Counted from the first letter of the stretch, positions 17,080 through 25,433 are shown. The stretch is 64,000 nt of DNA from Candidatus Paraprochloron terpiosi LD05 (GCA_018141785.1 CP073341.1:496001-560000), one strand, 5' to 3'. The notes: generated by a model from the sequence alone, not told the origin. Made by a program: numbers and translations.

Positions 17080-19179
17080 ATGACTGCCAATACTGACTTT
17101 CTCAGCAGCCTCAACCAGGCGCAACGTCTAGCCGTAGAACATTTTTGCGGTCCTCTCCTGGTGGTAGCCGGAGCAGGTTCGGGGAAAACTCGCGCTCTTA
17201 GCTATAGGATCGCCCATTTGATTCGCCACCACAAGGTGGACCCAGAAAATATTCTCGCGGTAACTTTTACCAATAAAGCAGCTCGGGAAATGAAAGAGCG
17301 CATCGAAAATTTATTCGCTCTTGAAGTAGCTCAAGCTAAATATGGTAAACCCTTATCTACCTTATCGGAATTAGAACAGAAACAGGTGCGTTCCCAGGTG
17401 TGGCACAGTACCACGAAACCTTTATGGATTGGTACTTTTCACAGTCTTTGCGCTCGCATTCTCCGCTATGATATTAATAAGTATCGGGATGGGAGGGGAC
17501 GCACCTGGAATCGCAACTTCTCTATCTTCGACGAATCCGACGTGCAAAGCTTAATTAAGAATATCGTCATCAAACAGTTAAACCTGGACGATAAAAAGTT
17601 TAACCCCCGTCAGGTGCGTTACACCATTAGCAATGCTAAAAATCAGGGTTTATCTCCAGAGCAATTTCTCCGGGAAAGAACTGATTATAAGGGGCGGGTT
17701 ATGGGGGAAGTTTACAGCGAATATCAAGCCCAGCTCGCTGCCAATAATTGTTTGGACTTCGACGACCTTATTTTTGTTCCTGTCAGGTTGTTTCAACAGA
17801 ATGAATCTATTTTGGCTTATTGGTACCAGCGCTTTCATCATATTTTAGTAGATGAGTATCAAGATACCAATCGTCTGCAATACCAACTGATTAGTCTTTT
17901 AGCGACTAATGGGGAACCCCGCAAGAGTGAAGGTCATATGGGGCAAAATCGTTCCCTCTTTGCTGTAGGGGATGCGGATCAATCTATTTACTCTTTTCGC
18001 CTAGCTGATTATACCATTTTATTGGATTTTCAACAAGACTTTGGAGACGGTTTGCCCGATGATGATACCCGAACTATGATAAAATTAGAAAAAAATTATC
18101 GTTCCCGAGAAAATATTCTGGAAGCAGCTAATGAATTGATTTCTCATAACAGTCAGCGCATTGAGAAAGTGCTGCGTCCCACCCGGGGTTTTGGGGAAAA
18201 AATCTATTGCTATAAAGGAGATGATGAGCGGGATGAAGCAGCATTTGTTATCGATAAAATTAAGGAACTTACTCGGAACAATCCAGAGTTAAATTGGGGC
18301 AGTTTTGCCATTCTCTATCGCACTAATGCTCAATCCCGCGCTTTTGAAGAATCGCTGATACAATCGGATATATTGTATAGTATCGTGGGGGGGCTGCGAT
18401 TTTATGAGCGGAAGGAAATTAAAGATGCTTTGGCTTATTTGCGGTTGTTAGTGAACCCCAATGACACAGTAAGTTTGCTGCGGGTGATTAATACCCCCCG
18501 TCGGGGAATTGGGAAGAAAACCATTGATGGATTGGTGAACGGAGCGCGAGAATTAGGAGTACCTTTATGGGAAATTATTAGAGATAAAACTTCCGTGAAT
18601 ACTCTCGGGGGAAGAGGAGCGAAAGCAGTGAATAAGTTTGCTCACATGATCCAAGATTTTCAACAGAAAATAACCACAGAAACAGCAGCAGATTTGGTTC
18701 AGGGTATCATGAAGCAGTCCGGTTATATTGAGGATTTGAAAAATCAGGGTACGGACGAAGCGGAGGGGCGATTAGAAAACATCCAGGAACTCTATGGAGC
18801 TGTGAGTCGGTTTCAGGAAGATAACGAAGATACTAGTTTGGAAGGTTTCTTAGCTAATGCTTCCCTCGCTTCCGATTTAGATGACTTGTCAGAAGGGCAA
18901 CAAGCAGTAACTTTGATGACTTTACACGCTGCTAAAGGGTTGGAATTTCCCGTGGTTTTTCTAGTAGGATTGGAACAGGGATTATTTCCCCATACCAGGA
19001 GTTTGCCGGATCCCATCGCTTTGGAGGAGGAACGACGACTGTGTTATGTGGGGATTACTCGCGCGCAAGAACAGCTCTTTTTAACCTATGCAACGGAACG
19101 AATGATTTGGGGTTCCCTGGACAGGTTTCAACCGTCTCAGTTTTTAACGGAATTACCTCCTGATTTGATTACTTCTTGA
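17080..19179 (+). CDS. uvrD: UvrD/PcrA/Rep-family DNA helicase
   Basis: Superfamily 1A 3'-5' helicase of 699 residues. Motifs in order: Q-motif LNQAQRLAVEH; Walker A VVAGAGSGKTRAL at about 28-40; motif Ia AVTFTNKAAREMKERI; ILVDEYQDTN at about 255-264; motif III VGDADQSIYSFRLADY; motif IV region LEKNYRS; motif V/VI TLMTLHAAKGLEFPVVF and RRLCYVGITRAQEQLFL. It lacks the long C-terminal tail of many PcrA proteins and stops shortly after motif VI. It serves nucleotide excision repair and replication-fork maintenance. The usual names are uvrD or pcrA; the sequence alone does not decide between them. Confidence 0.93.
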   Translation: MTANTDFLSSLNQAQRLAVEHFCGPLLVVAGAGSGKTRALSYRIAHLIRHHKVDPENILAVTFTNKAAREMKERIENLFALEVAQAKYGKPLSTLSELEQKQVRSQVWHSTTKPLWIGTFHSLCARILRYDINKYRDGRGRTWNRNFSIFDESDVQSLIKNIVIKQLNLDDKKFNPRQVRYTISNAKNQGLSPEQFLRERTDYKGRVMGEVYSEYQAQLAANNCLDFDDLIFVPVRLFQQNESILAYWYQRFHHILVDEYQDTNRLQYQLISLLATNGEPRKSEGHMGQNRSLFAVGDADQSIYSFRLADYTILLDFQQDFGDGLPDDDTRTMIKLEKNYRSRENILEAANELISHNSQRIEKVLRPTRGFGEKIYCYKGDDERDEAAFVIDKIKELTRNNPELNWGSFAILYRTNAQSRAFEESLIQSDILYSIVGGLRFYERKEIKDALAYLRLLVNPNDTVSLLRVINTPRRGIGKKTIDGLVNGARELGVPLWEIIRDKTSVNTLGGRGAKAVNKFAHMIQDFQQKITTETAADLVQGIMKQSGYIEDLKNQGTDEAEGRLENIQELYGAVSRFQEDNEDTSLEGFLANASLASDLDDLSEGQQAVTLMTLHAAKGLEFPVVFLVGLEQGLFPHTRSLPDPIALEEERRLCYVGITRAQEQLFLTYATERMIWGSLDRFQPSQFLTELPPDLITS

Positions 19180-19185
19180 TATAAG

Positions 19186-19205
19186 TAGGGTGGGCATTGC
19201 CCACC
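19186..19205. repeat. TAGGGTGGGCATTGCCCACC palindrome, 3' of the helicase gene
   Basis: The same hairpin as at 937-956, again just behind a stop codon (TGA 19177-19179). A possible transcript-end structure or a minimal TIR-element relic. Confidence 0.6.
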
Positions 19206-19258
19206 AACGGTTATTTTACGGTGCCCCCGTACATTTCCCTATGGATTTGAAGATTGAA

Positions 19259-19299
19259 AAAACCGCAGAGGCGCAGAGGGCGCAGAGAGGGAAGAGAGG
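19259..19299. repeat. Dispersed CGCAGAG-type repeat, copy 4
   Basis: AAACCGCAGAGGCGCAGAGG followed by GCGCAGAGAGGGAAGAGAGG, in the convergent gap between the helicase and a Uma2 gene. See 168-207. Confidence 0.7.
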
Positions 19300-19324
19300 A
19301 TAGATAAAGCCCATTGTAATACGT

Positions 19325-19984
19325 TTATTCTAATATTGTGCGAATGCGTTGTTTGAATAAACCCACTGCTTTTCTTTGTCCCTGGGTTTTACTTTGCTCT
19401 ATAAACTCAGGTACTTCTCTCAGGGGTAAAAAGGGGAAAACTAGACTTTTCTTTGTTTTTTCGTATTCTCCTGACTCCTTCAATAGGTAAACTTCTAGAT
19501 TTCTTTCACTATAGCGCCAAATTTCCCTAATTCCTAGGGAACCATAGATGGTAAACTTATTGAGAGAAGAATTGGTATAATCTGATTCTATGGCTAAGTC
19601 TGGTGGTGGATCCACGGCTAAATTAATTTCATCCTTTCCTCTTACTCTAGCTTCATTTTGGATGTAAAAGCAACTATCCGGTTCGATGGCTCTGTTTAAG
19701 TCGGGGCGTTCCAGTCTCAAAGCACCAGTTTTCATTACTTCAATTTCTAATTCATCGGCGATCGCCTCAATAAAGCTTTCTAGCAGTCCTTTGGGAACTT
19801 CATGTTGTAAGAGTGGCATTGCTCTAATTTCTAATATTCCCCTATCGTAAGCGATTCTCCAAGGTCGATTTTCCCCCACCTCCTCCATTAAAGCTTGATA
19901 AGTTGACCAGCTAACCCCTCTTAAAGGTATAATGGTAGACAGGCTAACTGCTTTTGTTTTCTGTTTTTCTATAGTAGTGACCAT
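19325..19984 (-). CDS. Uma2 family protein (DUF820)
   Basis: A 219-residue Uma2 (PD-(D/E)XK-like) protein. It has FYIQNEARVRGKDEINLAV, DPPPDLAIESDYTNSSLNKF, then YGSLGIREIWRYSERNLEVY. The PDLAIE strand and following basic-aromatic strand form the predicted nuclease-like core. The substrate is unknown for the family. The ribosome site is strong (AGGAGG, 8 bases before ATG 19984). A near-identical paralogue with the same leader is at 33930-34604; residues such as SLSTIIPL, ERPDL.RAIEPDSCFY and PFLPLREVPEFIEQSKTQ are shared. Cyanobacteria often carry dozens of these genes. Confidence 0.88.
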   Translation of the reverse strand: MVTTIEKQKTKAVSLSTIIPLRGVSWSTYQALMEEVGENRPWRIAYDRGILEIRAMPLLQHEVPKGLLESFIEAIADELEIEVMKTGALRLERPDLNRAIEPDSCFYIQNEARVRGKDEINLAVDPPPDLAIESDYTNSSLNKFTIYGSLGIREIWRYSERNLEVYLLKESGEYEKTKKSLVFPFLPLREVPEFIEQSKTQGQRKAVGLFKQRIRTILE

Positions 19985-20022
19985 GACTTGACCTCCTTTG
20001 ATCTATATTATATTATAATAGG
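19985..20022 (-). promoter_or_regulatory. Leader of Uma2 gene: strong RBS and TATAAT-rich promoter box
   Basis: On the minus strand AAAGGAGGTCAAGTC precedes the ATG, and an A/T box TATTATAATATAATATA lies about 25 bases upstream. The same arrangement is found before the paralogue at 33930-34604, so both genes carry a conserved promoter-leader unit. Confidence 0.6.
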
Positions 20023-20080
20023 TACAAAGACAGCCGATGGATTTGCCCAAATTCAGCAGGAAATTACAAGAGGTTCAGTG

Positions 20081-20190
20081 ATGAGCGTAAATTACATTTT
20101 AAGCCAATACATGGACACAGCAATGTCCCAAGCTACTTACGATAAACTAGAAGACGGCACTTTTGTCCGTCGAATTCCATCCTGCAAAGG
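20081..20190 (+). pseudogene. hicB-like antitoxin, 5' fragment
   Basis: Reads MSVNYILSQYMDTAMSQATY, then DKLEDGTFV and RIPSCKG, the start of a HicB-type antitoxin. The frame is broken after the CCATCCTGCAAAGGGG stretch by a double-hairpin repeat at 20193-20232. The segment from about 20028 matches 21138-21310, so it is a duplicated 5' end flanking the xisHI pair. Confidence 0.65.
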
Positions 20191-20192
20191 GG

Positions 20193-20232
20193 CGACCCGG
20201 GCTTTGCCCGGATCTGCGCTTTGCGCAGCCCG
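20193..20232. repeat. REP-like double hairpin
   Basis: Two adjacent hairpins: CCGGGC-TTT-GCCCGG and CTGCGC-TTT-GCGCAG, flanked by GCGAC on the left and GCCCGC on the right. Similar double hairpins occur at 23243-23286 and 49029-49061. It interrupts a hicB fragment. Confidence 0.65.
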
Positions 20233-20319
20233 CTCTTTTATTTTCCATTGGTGCGACCCGCGAAGCTGATCGCTCCTTGATATCCTTACAAACAAGAAAT
20301 CAAAATCCCAACTCAAATA

Positions 20320-20728
20320 ATGCCGCAATACGATCTGTATCACGACGAAGTTAAGAATGCATTGAGGCAAAGATGGCTGGACTATAACTGACGATCCTTA
20401 TATTTTAGAATATAAAGGGCTGCGTTTATATGCAGACTTGGGAGCAGCAAAACTATTAGCCGCAGAGAGGGCTCAACAGAAAGAAATCAAAGTCTTTAAC
20501 AGTCCTTCACAAGTAACAGAACTACAAAAAGCAATCGGTCAGTATAATATGTATCGAAGCATATTGCGTCGTGTCAGCCCAGACCGAAAACTATATTTAG
20601 CAATTTCTGAAGAGGTTTATAGCGATTTTTTTCAAAAGCCTGCCATTCAAGATATTGTGAGCGATCAAACCATTTACTTTATCATTTTCGATCCAGATCG
20701 GGAGGTCATTATCCAATGGCTAAATTAG
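20320..20728 (+). pseudogene. xisH: xisH-like gene, frameshifted near its start
   Basis: Starts ATG 20320 with MPQYDLYHDEVKNALR, where a single extra base breaks the frame (TGA soon follows). In the next frame it continues KDGWTITDDPYILEYKGLRL, YADLGAAKLLAAERAQQ, then FNSPSQVTELQKAIGQYNMY and ends REVIIQWLN. This is the XisH pattern (fdxN-element excision controlling factor, with a PD-(D/E)XK-like fold). Between QQK and EIK about three residues usual for the family are missing. The stop overlaps the xisI start by 13 bases, the normal xisHI layout. The part from 20438 has its own possible TTG start, but the conserved first 50 residues would be lost. Confidence 0.8.
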
Positions 20729-21051
20729 AACATTACAGAAAAAATATTATCAAAGTTATCCAAAAACACGCCCAACATCAACCTAGTCATGGAGAAATTG
20801 AAGCACTATTGCTTTGCGATCCGATAACAGATAATTACTTGTTACTCGACACGGGATGGGATCGAAAGGGACGAGTTCACGCCGTTGTATTTCATTTGAG
20901 AATTGTTGGAGAAAAAATTTGGATTGAGTCAGATGGAACCGAAGGAGGAATTGCTTTAGAACTCTTAGAATTAGAAATTCCTAAAGAAGATATTGTTTTG
21001 GGATTTATTCGCCCAAACCGTCGCCATTTAACCGATTTTTCGGTTGCTTAA
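20716..21051 (+). CDS. xisI: XisI family protein
   Basis: Intact 111-residue XisI: MAKLEHYRKNIIKVIQKHAQ, then LLLDTGWDRKGRVHAVVFHL, then KIWIESDGTEGGIALELLEL, PKEDIVLGFIRPNRRHLTDF. XisH and XisI are needed for excision of the fdxN element in heterocyst-forming cyanobacteria. Many copies are found elsewhere in cyanobacteria without any element, where their job is unknown and a toxin-antitoxin-like pairing has been suggested. Here the xisH partner is frameshifted. No xisF-type recombinase is nearby. Confidence 0.9.
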   Translation: MAKLEHYRKNIIKVIQKHAQHQPSHGEIEALLLCDPITDNYLLLDTGWDRKGRVHAVVFHLRIVGEKIWIESDGTEGGIALELLELEIPKEDIVLGFIRPNRRHLTDFSVA

Positions 21052-21183
21052 CTTTTCGGAGCGATCGCTCTTTCTCTACTGCCAAAAAATTACGATAGAA
21101 TATTGGTGCGGTCGAAGCCGCACTCTTAGTGATCGCCCGATGGATATTCCCAGATTCAGCAGGAAATTAGAAGAGGTTTAGTG

Positions 21184-21455
21184 ATGAGCGTAAATTACAT
21201 TTTAAGCCAATACATGGACACAGCAATGTCCCAAGCTACTTACGATCAACTCGAAGACGGCACTTTCGGAGGTCTTTTCCATCCTGCAAAGGGGTTATTG
21301 CATTTGCATCAAAACTACGGGAGTGCCATAACCAGTTACGTTCAACCCTAGAAGACTGGATTGTAGTAGGGTTAAAACTAGGTCATACTCTGCCAGTTAT
21401 CCACAACATCTATTTGAACCAGGAGCCAATTCGTGAGCCGGTGGACACCCTGTAA
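21184..21455 (+). pseudogene. hicB-like antitoxin gene, frameshifted
   Basis: ATG 21184 reads MSVNYILSQYMDTAMSQATY, DQLEDGTFGG, then a one-base loss shifts the frame. The third frame continues PSCKGVIAFASKLRECHNQL, RSTLEDWIVVGLKLGHTLPV and LNQEPIREPVDTL and stops at 21453-21455. This is a complete HicB-type pattern except for the shift. Its 5' 130 bases are duplicated at 20028-20160 on the other side of xisHI. No hicA toxin is visible. Confidence 0.75.
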
Positions 21456-21501
21456 GCGCACCGCGGAATAATTGGCGCTACAAGAGGAGAGTCATTCTCC
21501 A

Positions 21502-22143
21502 TTACTCTTGAAAGCGTTCTAATAACCAGGCGCTAACTTTACTGTGGTTGGTTTGTCGGGTGCGTCTGAGGGCTTCTTCTAATAAAGCTATTTCTAAAGA
21601 AGGTAAAACTGCCGATGTTTTAATTCTGCGACTGCCTTCTTTTTCAATGGTAAAGGCGATGATTTTAACATTTTTTACATCCACAATCCAATATTCTTGG
21701 ACTGCCAAATCCTCATAAAGGAGTCGTTTTTCTCCTTGATCATCTGCAAGAGAAGTATTGGCAATTTCTACAACTAAAGTTGGGGGAGGATAAAGATCCA
21801 GTTGAATAATACTCGTACCATAGGGAATGGCATTCGCCGTTTGCCCAATATAGAAGGATAGATCGGGTTGAGCGCTTTTACTACCTTTTTTATGGTAGGT
21901 ACAGTTATCGTGACCATTTAATTCGAGTTTTTTAAAGGCTGCATAAAGACCAATGGCATGACTAACAATGTAATGGTCGCAAGCGTGGTCGTGTCCCAGG
22001 GGTGACATTTCAATTCTGAGTCTGGAGTTGTTATAGTAGAATTTGGCTTTCCTGTAATCGGGATTGTCTGTGGCTTGGAGATATTCTTCCCAAGTTGCGA
22101 TTACCCAAGTATCTGTGGGCAGTTTTGTTTGAATTTTACTCAT
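21502..22143 (-). CDS. Uma2 family protein, tandem copy A
   Basis: A 213-residue Uma2 protein of a different subgroup from 19325-19984. It contains WVIATWEEYLQATDNPDY, RIEMSPLGHDHACDHYIVS, QPDLSFYIGQTANAIPYGTS, PPTLVVEIANTSLADDQGEK and LAVQEYWIVDVKNVKIIAF. The EYWIVD strand and the PTLVVEI strand are the family hallmarks. It is highly similar to the next gene at 22448-23086, so the pair is a recent tandem duplication with a TIR element between the copies. Confidence 0.88.
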   Translation of the reverse strand: MSKIQTKLPTDTWVIATWEEYLQATDNPDYRKAKFYYNNSRLRIEMSPLGHDHACDHYIVSHAIGLYAAFKKLELNGHDNCTYHKKGSKSAQPDLSFYIGQTANAIPYGTSIIQLDLYPPPTLVVEIANTSLADDQGEKRLLYEDLAVQEYWIVDVKNVKIIAFTIEKEGSRRIKTSAVLPSLEIALLEEALRRTRQTNHSKVSAWLLERFQE

Positions 22144-22282
22144 GGCGTGGGGGATTTGCGAGGGCGGAACTTCTGTATTTTGATTTGAGAATCAATCCTC
22201 ATTATAGCATCCCTTCTCCATCCGATGCAAGAGATTTGGCTCAAGATGGCGTCATGGCTTTTGATTCTGAAGGTGCGAGCCC

Positions 22283-22430
22283 GTAGGGTGGGAGGCAACG
22301 TCGAAAATTGATAATTCATAGTAGGGCATTAATTTAAGACCTTGCCCACCAGCCATGACAGTTTATTTAGCTTTCAGGGAAGGAGTGGGCAATAATAAAT
22401 TTACTCTCTTACTAGGGCAGCAAATACACG
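22283..22430. mobile_element. MITE-like element, copy A (3' end lost)
   Basis: Begins GTAGGGTGGG and shares long stretches with the element at 40887-41057 (TCGAAAATT, AATTCATAG, ATTAATTTAA, CATGACAGTTTATT, AGCTTTC, GTGGGCA.TAATAAATT). The right-hand inverted end is not found here; it appears to have been lost against the Uma2 gene. No coding sequence. Confidence 0.6.
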
Positions 22431-22447
22431 CTCCTTGGTTTTCTCCA

Positions 22448-23086
22448 TTAGGCTTGAAATTGTTCTAATAACCAGGCGCTAACTTTACCGTGGTTGGTTT
22501 GTCGGGTGCGTCTGAGGGCTTCTTCTAATAAAGCTATTTCTAAAGAAGGTAAAACTGCTGATGTTTTAATTCTGCGACTGCCTTCTTTTTCAATGGTAAA
22601 GGCGATGACTTTCACATTTTTTACATCCACAATCCAATATTCTTGAACTGCCAAATCCTCATAAAGGAGTCGTTTTTCTCCTTGATCATCAGCAAGAGAA
22701 GTATTGGCAATTTCTACAACTAAAGTTGGGGAAGGATAAAGATCCAGTTGAATAATACTCGTACCATAGGGAATGGCATTCGCCGTTTGCCCAATATAGA
22801 AGGATAGATCGGGTTGAGCGCTTTTACAACCTGTTTTATGGTAAGTACAGTTATCGTGACCATTTAAGTCAATATTTTTGCAGCCTGCATAAAGATGGAT
22901 GCCATGATTAACAATAGAATGGTCGCAAGCATGGTCGTGTCCCAGGGGTGACATTTCAATTCTTACTCTTCCATTGTTATAGTAGAACTTGGTTTTTGTA
23001 TAATCGGGATTTTCTGTGGCTTGGAGATATTCTTCCCAAGTTGCGATTACCCAAGTATCTGTGGGAAGTTTTGTAATTGTACTCAT
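22448..23086 (-). CDS. Uma2 family protein, tandem copy B
   Basis: Near-duplicate of 21502-22143. It shares RIEMSPLGHDHACDH, QPDLSFYIGQTANAIPYGTS, LVVEIANTSLADDQGEKRLL and the whole C-terminal third. Differences concentrate in the first half (IHLYAGCKNIDLNGHD, YHKTGCKSAQ). I start it at ATG 23086 (MSTITKLPTDTW), because that aligns with copy A; a GTG four codons upstream is possible. Function of the family is unknown; a PD-(D/E)XK nuclease fold is predicted. Confidence 0.88.
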   Translation of the reverse strand: MSTITKLPTDTWVIATWEEYLQATENPDYTKTKFYYNNGRVRIEMSPLGHDHACDHSIVNHGIHLYAGCKNIDLNGHDNCTYHKTGCKSAQPDLSFYIGQTANAIPYGTSIIQLDLYPSPTLVVEIANTSLADDQGEKRLLYEDLAVQEYWIVDVKNVKVIAFTIEKEGSRRIKTSAVLPSLEIALLEEALRRTRQTNHGKVSAWLLEQFQA

Positions 23087-23135
23087 AGTTAATATCACAT
23101 CCGGTTAAATGCTTATAATAAAAAATTCAGAAACT

Positions 23136-23183
23136 GTAGGTTGGGTTTCGTTCCTCAACCCAACAGCGCTCTACCCAACCTAC
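23136..23183. repeat. GTAGGTTGGGTT inverted-repeat element, complete copy
   Basis: 48 bases, starting GTAGGTTGGGTTTCG and ending CTACCCAACCTAC, so both termini are inverted copies of each other. Partial copies are at 11586-11616 and 43113-43141. Confidence 0.65.
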
Positions 23184-23242
23184 ACTTATTTTGGTCAATT
23201 ATACGGATATGATATAAGTTGGGGAGAGAACAGCAACTATAC

Positions 23243-23286
23243 GCGATCCGGTGGGTACGCAGGATCCGCGCTACCGCGCGGCCCGC
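23243..23286. repeat. REP-like double hairpin
   Basis: GCGATCCG..GGATCCGCGC..GCGCGGCCCGC forms two adjacent inverted repeats, CCGCGC-TAC-CGCGCGG being the clearest. Same layout as 20193-20232, directly at the 3' end of the toxin gene that follows. Confidence 0.5.
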
Positions 23287-23592
23287 TTAAGTTTCCTCCT
23301 CAGTTGAAAACAGAGAATCTAAGTCTCGGTAGCCGCTGACGACGCGAACAATCTCGATGCCCATTGTAATGGGGCGATAAAAAATCAGGTAATCGTCTAT
23401 GGGAAAACTACGCAATCCGGGTTCAAAGCCATGGCGATTTCGCCCTATTCCTGGAAAATCAGCCAGAAGTTGGCACTGTTGCTTGATTTTTTCCTTAAGA
23501 CTTCTAGCCGCTGCGGGACTATACCGAGCCAGATATTCGTTGATTTCTTTGAGGTCTTGCTTGGCAGGAAGAGTTAATCTATAACGACCCAT
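23287..23592 (-). CDS. parE: ParE/RelE-family toxin
   Basis: 101 residues of the RelE/ParE fold: YRLTLPAKQDLKEINEYLAR, then LADFPGIGRNRHGFEPGLR, then FPIDDYLIFYRPITMGIEIV and RVVSGYRDLDSLF. The LA.FP.IGR, DDYLIFYR and R.V.G.RDL motifs are those of ParE toxins, which act on gyrase; RelE-like mRNA cleavage cannot be excluded by eye. It lies 3 bases behind the ParD-like antitoxin, so the pair is a type II toxin-antitoxin operon. The stop is next to a REP-like hairpin. Confidence 0.9.
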   Translation of the reverse strand: MGRYRLTLPAKQDLKEINEYLARYSPAAARSLKEKIKQQCQLLADFPGIGRNRHGFEPGLRSFPIDDYLIFYRPITMGIEIVRVVSGYRDLDSLFSTEEET

Positions 23593-23595
23593 TAG

Positions 23596-23877
23596 CTAGC
23601 TTCCTTTTTTTTGCAGCATTTCCGCTTCAATTCGGCAAATATCCTCTTCCAGTTCGGCAAATACTGCTTCGCCATCTACAACTTCACCGCGATCGCTTGC
23701 TTCAATACCTGCGCGAATTTTCTCTTTCAACTCAGCCAGACGGGTTTGATTGAGCCTATCGCGTTCTTCCAGCAATCGCAGCCCAACACCTATCACCTCG
23801 CTAGCGGACTGATATTGGCCGCTTTTTACCTTTTCGTTAACAAGTTCTTCCAGCTCTGGGGTTAAGGATATATTCAT
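23596..23877 (-). CDS. parD: ParD-like antitoxin
   Basis: 93 residues: MNISLTPELEELVNEKVKSG, QYQSASEVIGVGLRLLEERD, then an acidic tail with EAVFAELEEDICRIEAEML. The first half is the ribbon-helix-helix DNA-binding fold of ParD/CopG antitoxins; the second half is the toxin-binding helix. It is the first gene of the pair and probably represses the operon. Confidence 0.9.
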   Translation of the reverse strand: MNISLTPELEELVNEKVKSGQYQSASEVIGVGLRLLEERDRLNQTRLAELKEKIRAGIEASDRGEVVDGEAVFAELEEDICRIEAEMLQKKGS

Positions 23878-23985
23878 GTGGTATAACCGCTTTTTTTTAT
23901 GAATAATATAAGTAGGGTTAGGTTTTTATATTGTTAGTTGACAATCGATCGCGGAACAATTGGAGGTGCGACCCGCGAAGCGGAT

Positions 23986-24011
23986 CCCTCGCCATTAATC
24001 AATGCCGAGGG
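23986..24011. repeat. 26-bp palindrome, copy 1, supplies the stop of the DUF433 gene
   Basis: CCCTCGCCATTAATC followed by AATGCCGAGGG: arms CCCTCG / CGAGGG and inner GCCATT / AATGCC. On the minus strand the element supplies LGID and the TAA stop of the DUF433 gene. Close relatives at 37837, 38026 and 38183 interrupt a group II intron. Confidence 0.75.
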
Positions 24012-24324
24012 TGCGCACTTCTGCTTTCATTTGGCGAAATCTCTGTCGTGCGGGAGACGGATTCTGTTTTTGCTCCTCTCGTTGTTGGCGGCAAAACTCC
24101 AGCCAGTCAGCCAAGTAAGCGCTGACCTCTTCCTTATTGTGTAAATAGTAGAGGATAGTGGCGTGGACCTGTTCTAGGGTAATGGTCTCGAATTGTTGGG
24201 CAATTTCTTCGGGGGTTCTGGCGCGGTAGATATATTCGTAAAGGACGCTTTCGATACCGATGCGGCTGCCTTTGATCCGGATATCGTCAGAGTCTAGGAA
24301 ACTGAAATAGTCTTGGATTTGCAT
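23995..24324 (-). CDS. DUF433 domain protein (putative antitoxin)
   Basis: 110 residues: MQIQDYFSFLDSDDIRIKGS, RIGIESVLYEYIYRARTPEE, IAQQFETITLEQVHATILYY, then a long basic-acidic tail. DUF433 proteins have a winged-helix fold and usually pair with a DUF5615 PIN-like toxin; no such partner is seen here. I start at ATG 24324, where family similarity begins, although the frame is open to 24588. The last four codons and the stop come from an inserted 26-bp palindrome, so the natural C-terminus has probably been replaced. Confidence 0.75.
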   Translation of the reverse strand: MQIQDYFSFLDSDDIRIKGSRIGIESVLYEYIYRARTPEEIAQQFETITLEQVHATILYYLHNKEEVSAYLADWLEFCRQQREEQKQNPSPARQRFRQMKAEVRTLGID

Positions 24325-24894
24325 ATTAGCATTTTTATTGAAAATTATCGTCTCTTGGCCTTTAGCAGCATTGAAAGACCAAATCGGATTTTTTCGAGAT
24401 TTTTTTCGATTCGCCTTTCCCGTGCTAATTGACTTTTGGTATAACCGGGGCAAGAGGCGATCGCCTGTACACATAGCCGTTGCTTCTTCAGCATCAACAC
24501 CCAGGCGCAACATAGCGATCGCCGAGGGCTGACCCCTCTGATTTACGGTCATGTTGGACTTGAACAAGCGATTAAATCTTGACCGCACGTTGGAGGGCGT
24601 TGGATGAATTTTCCATTGGGAAACTCAGGGAGGGCGATCGCGGAATCGGAAAAATTCTGGCTAAGTATACACTATTGTTTTGCGATCGCAAAGCAGTTGC
24701 AGATGCGACCAAGATAGTCCTTCCTTCTCACTCAGATTGCCGTTACCAATGCTCTGGGACAAGCGCAAACCTTGGTGCTGCCATCATTGAATTGCGCGAT
24801 CGCGGAACAATTGGAGGTGCGACCAAGATAGTCTTTCTTGCTCACTCAAATTGCCGTTACCAATGCTCTGGGACAAGGGTTAAATTCTGCGAAT
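24325..24894. other. Gene-poor stretch rich in HIP1 sites and direct repeats
   Basis: No convincing gene. The minus-strand open frame upstream of the DUF433 start (to 24588) matches nothing I know. HIP1-like GCGATCGC octamers are dense here (24459, 24516, 24636, 24682, 24796). The block GCGGAACAATTGGAGGTGCG occurs at both 23951 and 24801. Confidence 0.5.
24704..24877. repeat. Direct repeat, two 60-bp units 114 bases apart
   Basis: TGCGACCAAGATAGTC to GCTCTGGGACAAG occurs at 24704-24763 and 24818-24877 with few differences. The stretch between contains a HIP1 site. No array continues beyond two units and no coding signal follows it. Confidence 0.6.
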
Positions 24895-25356
24895 TTATTG
24901 TAATATTCTGACATGATCTTCCACACTTTGAAGTAAGAACGAGGAAAAAGACTCGCTGATTTTTTTGGGCAGCTTTTCTCCTTCTAAGTAATAGTAGACT
25001 GGTGGATTATCATCTTGAGGTTCTGTATGAAAGTAATCAAACTGATATCCCTGGTGCATTGAAAAGACAAACGCTGCGTCTGGCAACTGGAAGTCAACCT
25101 CGTTTTCTTTTAAAAGATTTTCTGCATAGGCACGAAGTTCGAGAATATCTGGGTAGAACATATCCGTGCCTGCATAAAATTCCCCAGCTCGATGGCCACA
25201 TATTCGTAGAAAATCTTTGTAGGTAGCGGGTAATTGAAGTTTAAATTTTGATTCTATGACTTCTATTTCCTCTGCACTACAACCCTGAATCTCCTCTGAA
25301 CTGGCAAGGGCAGTTTCAAGAAGTTGGTTTTGAAAGTTTGAAAGAATAGATTGCAT
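24895..25356 (-). CDS. SMI1/KNR4-family protein, predicted immunity protein
   Basis: 153 residues with the SMI1/KNR4 (SUKH) pattern: SAEEIEVIESKFKLQLPATY, KDFLRICGHRAGEFYAGTD, then FSMHQGYQFDYF and YYYLEGEKLPKKISESFSSF. E..LP..YK.FL...G near the start and the aromatic MHQGY.F.YF are typical. SUKH proteins are the commonest immunity proteins in polymorphic toxin loci. This one lies directly downstream of the RHS/Hint/deaminase toxin end, on the same strand, 218 bases away with a small TIR element in the gap. Neutralising that toxin is inferred from context. Confidence 0.85.
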   Translation of the reverse strand: MQSILSNFQNQLLETALASSEEIQGCSAEEIEVIESKFKLQLPATYKDFLRICGHRAGEFYAGTDMFYPDILELRAYAENLLKENEVDFQLPDAAFVFSMHQGYQFDYFHTEPQDDNPPVYYYLEGEKLPKKISESFSSFLLQSVEDHVRILQ

Positions 25357-25433
25357 TATAAATCTTGCTATGTGTACAGATACAGGTTTACTTTCAACTC
25401 ATTAGATCGAAATTCAGAATCTAACTACTAAGA

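Noticed and set aside
17080..19179. Defence helicase
   Set aside because: All UvrD/PcrA motifs are normal and no defence partner is adjacent; a housekeeping role is simpler.
24325..24588. N-terminal extension of the DUF433 protein
   Set aside because: Family similarity begins at MQIQDY (24324); the upstream part is low in coding signal and rich in HIP1 sites.
24704..24877. CRISPR or integron-like repeat
   Set aside because: Only two units 114 bases apart, imperfect, and no cas genes nearby.
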